Positions 32,255-40,288 of a stretch of DNA of 64,000 bases are shown piece by piece. The first letter of the stretch is position 1. Each line of letters opens with the position of its first letter. The notes beneath the pieces are model-generated. The model did no database searches, was not told where the DNA came from, and saw only the letters and a list, made by a program, of their open reading frames with translations. Source of the DNA: Streptomyces sp. NBC_00440 (GTDB taxonomy: Bacteria > Actinomycetota > Actinomycetes > Streptomycetales > Streptomycetaceae); NCBI RefSeq assembly GCF_036014215.1, contig NZ_CP107921.1, positions 2,675,501 through 2,739,500 on the forward strand, given 5' to 3'. A program made the position numbers and the translations under genes.

Positions 32255-32278
32255 CGTTCGGCGCACGCGCGCCGAACG
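32255..32278 (-). promoter_or_regulatory. Inverted repeat upstream of the encapsulin gene
   Basis: CGTTCGGCGC and GCGCCGAACG with a 4-nt spacer, 28-51 bp before the ATG: either an operator or a leader hairpin. The remainder of 32,279-32,480 shows no gene or obvious promoter to me. Confidence 0.5.
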
Positions 32279-32480
32279 CTGGAAGAGGAACGAAGGGGGC
32301 GAATCGCAGGTAATCCGTCCAGATCCACGAGAACGGTAACGGCCTCTTCGCCCAACCCGCCCGGAGAGACAGCCGAGTTACTTCGATGCAGCGATCTCGC
32401 TCCGCATCAGGTTTATCGGGTGACCGACGAAATTCGGACAGTACGAGCAATGTGAGGGAGGGGCACAGCGGAAGGGGGTC

Positions 32481-32550
32481 ACAGCGAGGGGGCACAGCAA
32501 GAAGGGCGACCAGCCGGCTGGTCGCCCTTCTTGCTGTGCCCCCTCGCTGT
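32481..32550. terminator. Perfect 70-bp palindrome
   Basis: Two 35-base arms meet without a loop around AGCCGGCT; I find no mismatch. It is downstream of the leftward isomerase gene ending at 32,586, so a terminator role is natural, but the arm length is far beyond normal. Partial copies of its arm (GGGCACAGCGGAAGGGGG) lie just to the left. Confidence 0.75.
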
Positions 32551-32585
32551 ATTTCTGGCCTGCTGCGGCGCCGGTCCGCGGTCGG

Positions 32586-33419
32586 CTACAGCGCGTACCG
32601 CACGAACCGCTCAGCGGTCTCCCGCAGCAGTTCCACGCCGTCCCGCGCCCACAGCTCCTCGTTGAACAGCTCCACTTCGACCGGTCCCGTGTACCCGGCC
32701 GCGTCCACCCGCTCCCGCCACTCCCGCATGTCGACCGACCCGTCGCCGATCTGGCCGCGGCCGTTCAGGACGCCCGCCGGCAACGGGGTGGTCCAGTCCG
32801 CCAGCTGGAACGTGCAGATGCGGCCGCCGGCGCCCGCACGGGCCACCTGCGCCGGCGCCTGGTCGTCCCACCAGATGTGGTAGGTGTCCACGGCGACGCC
32901 CACCTGGTCGGCCGGGAAGCGTTCTGCCAGGTCCAGGGCCTGGGTCAGGGTCGAGACCACGCAGCGGTCCGCGGCGAACATCGGGTGCAGCGGCTCGATC
33001 GCGAGACGCACACCACGCTCGGCCGCGTACGGGCCCAGTTCGGCCAGCGCGTCCGCGATCCGCTCGCGTGCCCCGTGCAGATCCTTCGAGCCCGCCGGCA
33101 GGCCGCCCGAGACCAGCACCAGGGTGTCCGTGCCCAGCGCCGCCGCCTCGTCGACCGCCGTACGGTTGTCCGCCAGCGCCGCCGCCCGCCCGGCCGGATC
33201 GGTCGCGGTGAGGAACCCGCCCCGGCAGAGCGTCGTGACGCTCAGGCCGGCATCCCGTACGAGTGCGGCTGCCGCCTCCACTCCGTACTGCTGGACCGGT
33301 TCGCGCCAGAGCCCGATCCCCGGAACGCCCAAGTCGGTGCAGGCGGTGACGAGTTCGGGCAGGCTGAGCTGCTTCACGGTCATCTGGTTGATGCTGAAGC
33401 GGGCGAGGTCCGCGGTCAC
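32586..33419 (-). CDS. Sugar phosphate isomerase/epimerase, xylose-isomerase-like TIM barrel (277 aa)
   Basis: An AP-endonuclease-2-type barrel: metal-binding pattern in LAIEPLHPMF (Glu), VDTYHIWWDD (Asp/His), CTFQLADWTTP and VEVELFNEELW (Glu). The GTG start overlaps the upstream stop as GTGA. It belongs to the DUF993/Gfo-Idh-MocA operon. Substrate not identifiable; isomerisation of a keto-sugar or inositol-like compound is the family theme. Confidence 0.82.
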   Translation of the reverse strand: MTADLARFSINQMTVKQLSLPELVTACTDLGVPGIGLWREPVQQYGVEAAAALVRDAGLSVTTLCRGGFLTATDPAGRAAALADNRTAVDEAAALGTDTLVLVSGGLPAGSKDLHGARERIADALAELGPYAAERGVRLAIEPLHPMFAADRCVVSTLTQALDLAERFPADQVGVAVDTYHIWWDDQAPAQVARAGAGGRICTFQLADWTTPLPAGVLNGRGQIGDGSVDMREWRERVDAAGYTGPVEVELFNEELWARDGVELLRETAERFVRYAL

Positions 33420-34609
33420 TGGGCGACTCCGTACACACTGAGCAAGGACTTCATCCGGCTCTCCGCGAGCGCCGGGTCGGGGAAGAGGCCGAGGCGGTCG
33501 GCCAGTTCGTACGCCCGCGCCAGGTGCGGCAGTGAGCGCGCCGACTGGAGGCCGCCCACCATCGTGAAGTGCGACTGATGTCCGGCCAGCCAGGCGAGGA
33601 GGACCACGCCCGTCTTGTAGAAGCGGGTCGGGGTCTGGAAGAGGTGTCGCGACAGCTCGACCGTGGGGTCCAGGATGTCGCGGAAACCCTGGCTGTCCCC
33701 GGTGTCCAGGACGCGGACCGCCTCGGCGGCCAGCGGGCCGAGCGGGTCGAAGATGCCGAGCAGGGCATGGCTGAAGCCGCGCTCGTCGCCCGCGATCAGC
33801 TCGGGGTAGTTGAAGTCGTCCCCGGTGTAGCAGCGGACCCCGTCGGGGAGCCTGCGGCGCAGCTCCACCTCGCGTCGGGCGTCGAGCAGCGACACCTTGA
33901 TGCCGTCCACCTTGTCCGGGTGGGCCGCGATGACCTCCAGGAACGTGTCGGTCGCCGCATCCAGGTCCGGTGAACCCCAGTAGCCGTCGAGCGCCGGGTC
34001 GAACATCGGGCCGAGCCAGTGCAGGATGACCGGTTCGGCACACTGGCGCAGCAACTGCCCGTAGATCTCCAGGTAGTCGTCGGGGCTCTTCGCGGCGGCA
34101 GCGAGCCCGCGCGAGGCCATCAGGATCGCCTGCGCGCCGGTCTCCTCGACAACGCTGAGCTGTTCCTCGTACGCCTCGGCGACCTGCTTCAGCGTCACTT
34201 CGCCGGGCGGGAGCTGGTCGGTGCCGACGCCGCAGGCGATGGCACCGCCCGCCGACCTGGCCTCGGCCGCCGACCGGCGGATCAGCTCCGCCGCGACCGG
34301 CCAGTCCAGGCCCATGCCGCGCTGCGCGGTGTCCATGGCCTCCGCGACGCCGAGTCCGTGGGACCAGAGGTGGCGGCGGAAGGCGAGGGTGGCGTCCCAG
34401 TCGACGGCGGGCGGACCGTCGGGCGAGACATCGGCGCACGGGTCGGCGACGACGTGGGCGGCGGAGAAGACGGTACGGGAGGCGAGCGGCGCGCCGCCCA
34501 CGGTGAACGCGGCGGGTTCGGTGCGGGGCGTGTAGGCGTACGTACCGCCGGCGTCCCCGCCCGCGCCCGCGCCCGTGCCCGTGCCCGTGCCCGGAAGCAG
34601 GATGGTCAC
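33416..34609 (-). CDS. DUF993 protein, dihydrodipicolinate-synthase-like (397 aa)
   Basis: The recognisable part starts at SRTVFSAAHVVADPCAD and runs to the end. It has an aldolase/DHDPS-like barrel with ILMASRGLAAAAKSPDDYL and DGIKVSLLDA (Lys in the position of a Schiff-base lysine). The first residues after the start (LLPGTGTGTGAGAGG) are a hexanucleotide-repeat-encoded low-complexity stretch. DUF993 genes regularly travel with a Gfo/Idh/MocA dehydrogenase and a sugar isomerase, as here. GTGA overlap on both sides. Confidence 0.8.
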   Translation of the reverse strand: MTILLPGTGTGTGAGAGGDAGGTYAYTPRTEPAAFTVGGAPLASRTVFSAAHVVADPCADVSPDGPPAVDWDATLAFRRHLWSHGLGVAEAMDTAQRGMGLDWPVAAELIRRSAAEARSAGGAIACGVGTDQLPPGEVTLKQVAEAYEEQLSVVEETGAQAILMASRGLAAAAKSPDDYLEIYGQLLRQCAEPVILHWLGPMFDPALDGYWGSPDLDAATDTFLEVIAAHPDKVDGIKVSLLDARREVELRRRLPDGVRCYTGDDFNYPELIAGDERGFSHALLGIFDPLGPLAAEAVRVLDTGDSQGFRDILDPTVELSRHLFQTPTRFYKTGVVLLAWLAGHQSHFTMVGGLQSARSLPHLARAYELADRLGLFPDPALAESRMKSLLSVYGVAQ

Positions 34610-35757
34610 AGCGTGATCTCCGGAACGTCGAGACGGCGGCCCTCGGCGGAGGACTTCAGCCCCAGCTCGGCGAGCTGCACACCGCGCGCACCGGCCAGCA
34701 GGTCCCAGTGGTAGGGCTCGTCGAGTGCGATGTGGCGCAGGAAGAGTTCCCACTGGACCTTGAAGCCGTTGCCGAAGTCGCCGTTGTCCGGGACCTCCTG
34801 CCACTGGTCGCGGAACGCGTGAGTGGCGGGCAGATCCGGGTTCCAGACCGGCTTCGGAGTGGAACTGCGGTGCTGTACACGGCAGTTGCGCAGTCCCGCC
34901 ACGGCCGAGCCCTCCGTGCCGTCGACCTGGAACTCGACCAGCTCGTCGCGGTTGACCCGCACCGCCCAGGAGGAGTTGATCTGGGCGACCGCACCGCTCT
35001 CCAGCTGGAAGATGCCGTACGCGGAGTCGTCGGCGGTCGCCTCGTACGGCTCGGACCGCTCGTCCCAGCGCTGCGGGATGTGCGTGGTGGCGAGCGCCTG
35101 TACGGAGGTGACGCGGCCGAACAGCTCGTGCAGGACGTACTCCCAGTGCGGGAACATGTCCACGACGATGCCGCCGCCGTCCTCCGCCCGGTAGTTCCAC
35201 GAGGGGCGCTGCGCCTCCTGCCAGTCGCCCTCGAAGACCCAGTAGCCGAACTCGCCCCGGACGGAGAGGATCTTGCCGAAGAAGCCGCCGTCGATGAGCC
35301 GCTTGAGCTTCAGCAGGCCCGGCAGGAACAGCTTGTCCTGGACCACGCCGTGCTTGATCCCGGCGGCCCCGGCCAGCCGCGCCAGCTCCAGCGCGCCGTC
35401 GAGGCCGGTGGCGGTCGGCTTCTCCGTGTAGATGTGCTTCCCGGCGGCGATGGCCTTCCGCAGTGCCTCTTCACGGGCGGAGGTGACCTGGGCGTCGAAG
35501 TAGATGTCGACGGCCGGGTCGGCCAGGACGGCGTCGAGGTCGGTGGACCAGTGGTCGAGCCCGTGCTTCTCGGCCATCGCCCGGAGGGCGTGCTCACGCC
35601 GGCCGATCAGGACGATCTCGGGCCAGAGCACCGTGCCGTCGCCGAGGTCCAGGCCGCCTTCCTCGCGGATCGCGAGGAGGGAGCGCACCAGGTGCTGGCG
35701 GTAGCCCATCCGGCCGGTCACGCCGTTCATGGCGATCCGCACTGTCTTACGTGTCAC
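34606..35757 (-). CDS. Gfo/Idh/MocA-family oxidoreductase (383 aa)
   Basis: The GTG at 35,757 follows GGAGGG. The N-terminal Rossmann start is slightly atypical (VRIAMNGVTGRMGYRQHLVR). EKPTATGLDGALEL is the family's catalytic-lysine motif. The C-terminal domain (GAVAQINSSWAVRVN) completes the fold. NAD(P)-dependent oxidation of a sugar or polyol is expected. First gene of the leftward operon, with a LacI operator 25 bp upstream of its start and a LacI gene divergent at 35,943. Confidence 0.86.
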   Translation of the reverse strand: MTRKTVRIAMNGVTGRMGYRQHLVRSLLAIREEGGLDLGDGTVLWPEIVLIGRREHALRAMAEKHGLDHWSTDLDAVLADPAVDIYFDAQVTSAREEALRKAIAAGKHIYTEKPTATGLDGALELARLAGAAGIKHGVVQDKLFLPGLLKLKRLIDGGFFGKILSVRGEFGYWVFEGDWQEAQRPSWNYRAEDGGGIVVDMFPHWEYVLHELFGRVTSVQALATTHIPQRWDERSEPYEATADDSAYGIFQLESGAVAQINSSWAVRVNRDELVEFQVDGTEGSAVAGLRNCRVQHRSSTPKPVWNPDLPATHAFRDQWQEVPDNGDFGNGFKVQWELFLRHIALDEPYHWDLLAGARGVQLAELGLKSSAEGRRLDVPEITL

Positions 35758-35780
35758 GAAAGGTCCCTCCACACGGTCAT

Positions 35781-35794
35781 AGCAAGCGCTTTCT
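35781..35794. promoter_or_regulatory. LacI-type operator AGCAAGCGCTTTCT
   Basis: The core AAGCGCTT is a perfect palindrome around CG, the classic LacI-family site. It lies between the dehydrogenase start and the divergent LacI gene, hence likely controls both. Confidence 0.65.
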
Positions 35795-35829
35795 ACGCGG
35801 TAAGAAGCTAACCTGCGCACACCGGCCCC

Positions 35830-35893
35830 GACAAGAGGCACGGGCAAGCGGCACGCACAAGGGGCGCGGGCAAGAGGCGCGGACAGGCGCACG
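35830..35893. repeat. Five imperfect 13-bp tandem units
   Basis: Units follow GACAAGAGGCACG with substitutions; the fifth is 12 bp. They fill the space between the LacI operator and the regulator gene. No function visible. Confidence 0.55.
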
Positions 35894-35942
35894 GGCCGCG
35901 ACCACATGACAGGAGACGCGGGCGAGTGACACGGAGGCAGAG

Positions 35943-37004
35943 ATGACGGCGACCCTCTCGGATGTCGCGGCCCGCGCACGGGTGTCCCCGGCGACGGTGT
36001 CCCGGGTGCTCAACGGCAACTACCCGGTGGCGGCGGCCACCCGGGAGCGCGTGCTGGCGGCCGTGAACGAGCTGGACTACGTACTGAACGGCCCGGCGAG
36101 CTCACTCGCCGCCGCCACGTCCGACCTGGTCGGCATCCTCGTCAACGACATCGCCGACCCGTTCTTCGGCATCATGGCGGGCGCCGCCCAGTCGGAGATC
36201 AGCGGCCAGGAGGGCAGCGGGCGCGCGGGCGGCGAGAAGCTGGCGGTCGTCTGCAACACCGGCGGCTCCCCGGAGCGCGAACTCACCTACCTCACGCTCC
36301 TCCAGCGCCAGCGCGCCGCCGCGGTCGTGCTGACCGGCGGCGCCATCGAGGACCCGGAGCACACCGCGGCGGTCTCCGCGAAGCTCGCGAAACTCACCGG
36401 CGCGGGAACGCGTGTGGTGCTCTGCGGGCGCCCGTCGATCCCCGGCAGCGAGTCCACGGTGACCGCGCTGCCCTTCGACAACCGGGGCGGCGGACAGCGG
36501 CTCACCGAGCATCTGCTGACCCTGGGGCACCGGCGGATCGGTTACGTGGCCGGCCCCGCAGAACGGACGACGACCCGCGACCGCCTGGCGGGCCACCGGC
36601 TGGCCATGGCGGCGGCCGGCCTGCCCGACGGCCGGGCGGCGCTCACGGTCCACGGCCCCTACGACCGCCGCTCCGGCTACCACGCCACCCTCGAACTGCT
36701 GGGCAGAGAGCCGGGGTTGACCGCGATCGTGGCGGCGAACGACACGGTGGCACTGGGGGCGTGCGCGGCGCTGCGGGAGAAGGGGCTGCGGATTCCTCAG
36801 GACGTCTCGGTGGCCGGTTTCGACGATCTGCCGTTCTCGGTGGACGCCGTACCGGCGCTGACGACGGTGCGACTGCCGCTGTACGAGGCGGGGGCGCGGG
36901 CCGGACGGCTGGCGATGGGCCGCGAGGCGGTGCCGAAGGGTGGGGTCGCGGTGGTACGCGGCGAACTGGTCACCCGGGCGTCGACGGCTCCGCCCGGACG
37001 GTGA
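35943..37004 (+). CDS. LacI-family transcriptional regulator (353 aa)
   Basis: TLSDVAARARVSPATVSRVL is the helix-turn-helix, NELDYVLNGPASSLAA the hinge, and the rest a sugar-binding effector domain ending with a basic tail. GGAGG precedes the ATG. Divergent from the Gfo/DUF993/isomerase operon, which it most likely represses. Confidence 0.9.
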   Translation: MTATLSDVAARARVSPATVSRVLNGNYPVAAATRERVLAAVNELDYVLNGPASSLAAATSDLVGILVNDIADPFFGIMAGAAQSEISGQEGSGRAGGEKLAVVCNTGGSPERELTYLTLLQRQRAAAVVLTGGAIEDPEHTAAVSAKLAKLTGAGTRVVLCGRPSIPGSESTVTALPFDNRGGGQRLTEHLLTLGHRRIGYVAGPAERTTTRDRLAGHRLAMAAAGLPDGRAALTVHGPYDRRSGYHATLELLGREPGLTAIVAANDTVALGACAALREKGLRIPQDVSVAGFDDLPFSVDAVPALTTVRLPLYEAGARAGRLAMGREAVPKGGVAVVRGELVTRASTAPPGR

Positions 37005-37082
37005 CGGGGCATGCGGTGACGGGTCCGGCCGTGCGCCGGCCGGGGCGGTGAGCGGACCTGCCCGCGAGGCGGGCTACCGGGA

Positions 37083-37116
37083 ACACGTCACGTGTACCAA
37101 TGATGTGCTGGCATCA
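37083..37116. promoter_or_regulatory. Palindromes upstream of the 37,155 isomerase gene
   Basis: ACACGT-C-ACGTGT (37,083-37,095) is a perfect odd-length palindrome; TGATG/CATCA (37,101-37,116) is a second inverted repeat. They sit 40-70 bp before the TTG start, a typical operator position. Confidence 0.45.
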
Positions 37117-37154
37117 GCACCAGCACCTCTCAGCCTTCAGGAAGGAACAGTGCG

Positions 37155-37949
37155 TTGAAATTCGCGTTCTCCACCCTCGGAGTGCCAGGAATGACCGTCC
37201 CGGACGTGGTGCGGCTCGCAGCGGACAGCGGCTACCAGGGGGTCGAACTGCGCGCCCACGCCGAGGAGGCGCTGCACCCCGGCACCGGACTGCGGGAACG
37301 GGCCGCGGCGGTCGAGGAGTTCGCCGGCGGCGGCGTCGAGATCCTCGGGGTGGCCGGATACGTACGGGTGGCCGCGCCCGGCGACGACAAGGAGATCGAG
37401 GGCGACCTCGCCGAGCTGGTCTTCCTCGCCGCCGACCTCGGCGCCCCGTTCGTCCGCGTCTTCCCCGGTGGTGGCGGCCAGGATCCGGCCGAGGCCGACG
37501 CCGCCGCCGCCCGCAGGCTGGGAGCGGCCGCCGAAGTCGCGGCGGACAAGGGCGTACGGATCCTCCTCGAAACCCATGACTCGCACCGCACGGGTGCCGA
37601 CGCCGCCCGGGTGCTCGGACCGGTCGGCCACCGGAACGTCGGTGCGCTCTGGGACGTGATGCACACCTGGCTGGGCGGCGAGTCCCCGGCGGCCAGCCAT
37701 GCCGTCCTCGCGCCGCACCTCGGCTACGCACAGGTCAAGGACATCGCGTCGGCCGAGGACACCACCCCGCTGCCGCTCGGCGCCGGGGTGCTGCCGCTCG
37801 CCGAGTGCGTGGAGTTGCTCGCCCCGGGCCAGGGGTGGCTCTGCTGGGAGTACGAGAAGCGCTGGTATCCGCAGGCGGCCGAGCTGCCAGGCCTGCTGAC
37901 GGCGGGTCGGGAGCATCTGGAACGGCTGGCGGGCGGGACCGCGGCCTGA
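37155..37949 (+). CDS. Sugar phosphate isomerase/epimerase (264 aa)
   Basis: A TIM-barrel enzyme of the AP-endonuclease-2 superfamily: FSTLGVPGMTVPDVVRLAAD at the start, ILLETHDSH (Glu, metal ligand), GALWDVMHTW (Asp/His), and WLCWEYEKRW (Glu) near the end. The TTG start is inferred, with GGAAGGA upstream; no better start exists. Substrate unknown. It stands alone, with a strong terminator downstream. Confidence 0.82.
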   Translation: MKFAFSTLGVPGMTVPDVVRLAADSGYQGVELRAHAEEALHPGTGLRERAAAVEEFAGGGVEILGVAGYVRVAAPGDDKEIEGDLAELVFLAADLGAPFVRVFPGGGGQDPAEADAAAARRLGAAAEVAADKGVRILLETHDSHRTGADAARVLGPVGHRNVGALWDVMHTWLGGESPAASHAVLAPHLGYAQVKDIASAEDTTPLPLGAGVLPLAECVELLAPGQGWLCWEYEKRWYPQAAELPGLLTAGREHLERLAGGTAA

Positions 37950-37988
37950 CTGTCCCCTGCCGTGGCACCAGGTGACCTGGCCGACGGG

Positions 37989-38051
37989 CACGGCGGTCAC
38001 GACGGCCACGACGGTCACGACGGCCACGACGGCCACGACGGCCACGACGGC
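37989..38051 (+). repeat. Seven 9-bp tandem units (CACGACGGC)
   Basis: Consensus CACGACGGC/T, the first unit diverged (CACGGCGGT). One frame reads Gly-His-Asp repeats but lacks the marks of a gene. It lies in the 320-bp gap between the isomerase gene and the GH3 gene. Confidence 0.65.
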
Positions 38052-38078
38052 CACCAGCACCACGAACCGGCCGGGGCC

Positions 38079-38113
38079 CGGACCGTCCGCCACCCGCCGT
38101 GGCGGACGGTCCG
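38079..38113 (+). terminator. 15-bp hairpin terminator after the isomerase gene
   Basis: CGGACCGTCCGCCAC and GTGGCGGACGGTCCG pair across a 5-nt loop. The 160 bp from here to the GH3 start presumably hold its promoter, but no clear -35/-10 is seen. Confidence 0.75.
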
Positions 38114-38271
38114 CGTCCGGGCCGGGCCGGGCCGGGCCGGCTTGCTGCCAAACGGGCCAATGCCGCCCCGATCCGGCCCGCACCCTTGACCTGACAGTTA
38201 CTTTCCGGATATCGGTGCTGCTTGGAAGTTTCCTTCAGTTTCCTTGCGCAGCATGGCCGGAAGGGGCACCA

Positions 38272-40122
38272 GTGCAGTACCGCACCTCCAGACGCTCTCT
38301 GCTCACCGCCACCGCCGTCGCGGTCGCCGCAGCAGCCACGGGCGCCACCGGCGCCACAGCACACGCCGATCCCCGCCGCCCCGATCCCCACCGCCCCGGT
38401 CCTGGCCCCAGCGGTCACGACCGGCAGCTCAAGCAGCTCATCGGCCGCATGAGCATCGAGGAGAAGGTCGGCCAGCTCTTCGTGATGCGGGTGTACGGAC
38501 ACTCCGCCACCGCGCCCGACCAGGCCGACATCGACGCCAACCTGAAAGAGATCGGCGTCCGCACCGCCGCCGAGCTGATCGCGAAGTACCACGTCGGCGG
38601 CATCATCTACTTCAGCTGGGCGCACAACACCCGCGACCCGCACCAGATCGCCGCCCTCTCCAACGGCATCCAGCGCGCCGGTCTCGCCCAGCGCACCCCC
38701 GTACCGCTGCTGATCGCCACCGACCAGGAGCACGGCATCGTCTGCCGGGTGGGCTACCCGGCCGCTCTCTTCCCGGGCGCGATGGCGCTCGGCGCCGGGC
38801 GCTCGCGCGATGACGTCCGTACGGTCGGCCGGATCTCCGGGGCCGAGCTGCGGGCGATCGGCATCCGGCAGGACTACTCGACGGACGCCGACGTCAACGT
38901 CAACCCCGCCAACCCGGTCATCGGCGTCCGCTCCTTCGGCTCCGAACCGGCCGCCGTGGCCCGGCTGGTCGCCGCAGAGGTGCAGGGGTACCAGAGCTCG
39001 CAGGTCGCCGCCACCGCCAAGCACTTCCCCGGCCACGGCGACACGGCGGTCGACAGCCACACCGGGATCCCGGTCATCACCCACACCCGCGCACAGTGGG
39101 AGAGCATCGACGCCCCGCCCTTCAAGGCCGCCGTCGCCGCCGGGATCGACGCGATCATGACGGCGCACATCCAGTTCCCCGCACTGGACCCGAGCAACGA
39201 TCCGGCCACCCTGTCGCAGCCGATCCTCACCGGCATCCTCCGCCAGGAGCTGGGGTACGACGGCGTCGTCGTCACCGACTCGCTGGGTATGCAGGGCGTA
39301 CGGGACAAGTACGGCGACGACCGGGTGCCGGTCCTCGCGCTCAAGGCCGGTGTCGACCAGCTGCTGAACCCGCCGGACCTCGACACCGCCTGGCACGCGG
39401 TGCTCAACGCCGTGAAGAGCGGGGAGCTCACCGAGGAGCGGCTGGACGAATCGATCCTGCGGATCCTGCGGCTCAAGGACCGGCGCGCGCTCTTCAGCAG
39501 CCCGTACGTGGCCGAGGTCCGGATCGACAAGACGGTCGGCATCCCCTCCCATCTCGCGACGGCCGACCGGATCGCCGAGCGGACCACCACCCTCCTGGTG
39601 AACCAGGACCGGCTGCTGCCGCTCTCCCGGCGCAGCGCCCGGAGCCTGCTGATCGTCGGCCCGGACCCGGCGTCGCCCTCGGGGACGACGGGCCCGCCGA
39701 CAACCGTGCTCGGCAAGGAGCTGACCGGTCTCGGCTTCACCACCACGGTGCTCCCGACCGGCAGCGCACCCACCGCCGCCCTGATCGCCGACGCGGTGGC
39801 CGCGGCGGCGGGCAAGAGCGCCGTGATCGTCGGGACCTACGACGTGGCCGTGGGCGACGCGCAGTCCAAGCTGGTGGCGGCGCTGGTCGCCACCAAGGTC
39901 CCGGTGGTGCAGATCGCGATCCGCAATCCGTACGACATCGCGCAGCTCTCCGGAGTCCGGGCCGCGCTCGCCACCTACAGCTGGACGGACGTCGAACTCC
40001 GGGCGGCGGCACGGGTGATCGCCGGCCGGGTCTCGCCGCGCGGTGTGCTGCCGGTCCCTGTCCAGCGCGCGGACGATCCCACGAAGGTGCTGTATCCGGT
40101 GGGGCACGGCCTGACGTACTGA
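38272..40122 (+). CDS. Secreted glycoside hydrolase family 3, beta-N-acetylhexosaminidase-like (616 aa)
   Basis: A GTG start after GGAAGGGG gives a Tat-type signal (TSRRSLLTATAVAVAAAA, ending near AHA). Residues about 60-390 are the GH3 barrel: KHFPGHGDTAVDSH (the His/Asp loop typical of NagZ-type enzymes) and VVTDSLGMQGV (nucleophile Asp). A C-terminal alpha/beta domain follows. Expected to release N-acetylglucosamine from muropeptides or chitin oligomers outside the cell. Confidence 0.88.
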   Translation: MQYRTSRRSLLTATAVAVAAAATGATGATAHADPRRPDPHRPGPGPSGHDRQLKQLIGRMSIEEKVGQLFVMRVYGHSATAPDQADIDANLKEIGVRTAAELIAKYHVGGIIYFSWAHNTRDPHQIAALSNGIQRAGLAQRTPVPLLIATDQEHGIVCRVGYPAALFPGAMALGAGRSRDDVRTVGRISGAELRAIGIRQDYSTDADVNVNPANPVIGVRSFGSEPAAVARLVAAEVQGYQSSQVAATAKHFPGHGDTAVDSHTGIPVITHTRAQWESIDAPPFKAAVAAGIDAIMTAHIQFPALDPSNDPATLSQPILTGILRQELGYDGVVVTDSLGMQGVRDKYGDDRVPVLALKAGVDQLLNPPDLDTAWHAVLNAVKSGELTEERLDESILRILRLKDRRALFSSPYVAEVRIDKTVGIPSHLATADRIAERTTTLLVNQDRLLPLSRRSARSLLIVGPDPASPSGTTGPPTTVLGKELTGLGFTTTVLPTGSAPTAALIADAVAAAAGKSAVIVGTYDVAVGDAQSKLVAALVATKVPVVQIAIRNPYDIAQLSGVRAALATYSWTDVELRAAARVIAGRVSPRGVLPVPVQRADDPTKVLYPVGHGLTY

Positions 40123-40130
40123 TCCGCCGC

Positions 40131-40202
40131 CCACCGGAAAGACTGGGCCCATCGGAAGGACTGGCCCACCGGCAACGACTGGGCTCACCGGCAAAGGCTG
40201 TG
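40131..40202 (+). repeat. Four imperfect 17-19-bp tandem units after the GH3 gene
   Basis: Units resemble CCCACCGGAAAGACTGGG. They lead directly into the terminator at 40,197. Confidence 0.5.
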
Positions 40203-40232
40203 CCCGCCGCGGGACTTCGCGGCGGGCACAGC
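40197..40232. terminator. Bidirectional terminator between GH3 and S37 genes
   Basis: A 15-bp stem GCTGTGCCCGCCGCG/CGCGGCGGGCACAGC with a 6-nt loop, between convergent genes. Confidence 0.75.
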
Positions 40233-40288
40233 TCAATCCTCTTCCCTGAAGGGCCAATTACCCTCCGGGGCCGGGGCGGGGACCGGGG

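Noticed and set aside
37962..38189. His/Asp/Gly-repeat ORF (75 codons)
   Set aside because: Starts right after the isomerase stop with no good ribosome-binding site, and runs through the terminator hairpin; kept only as a DNA repeat.
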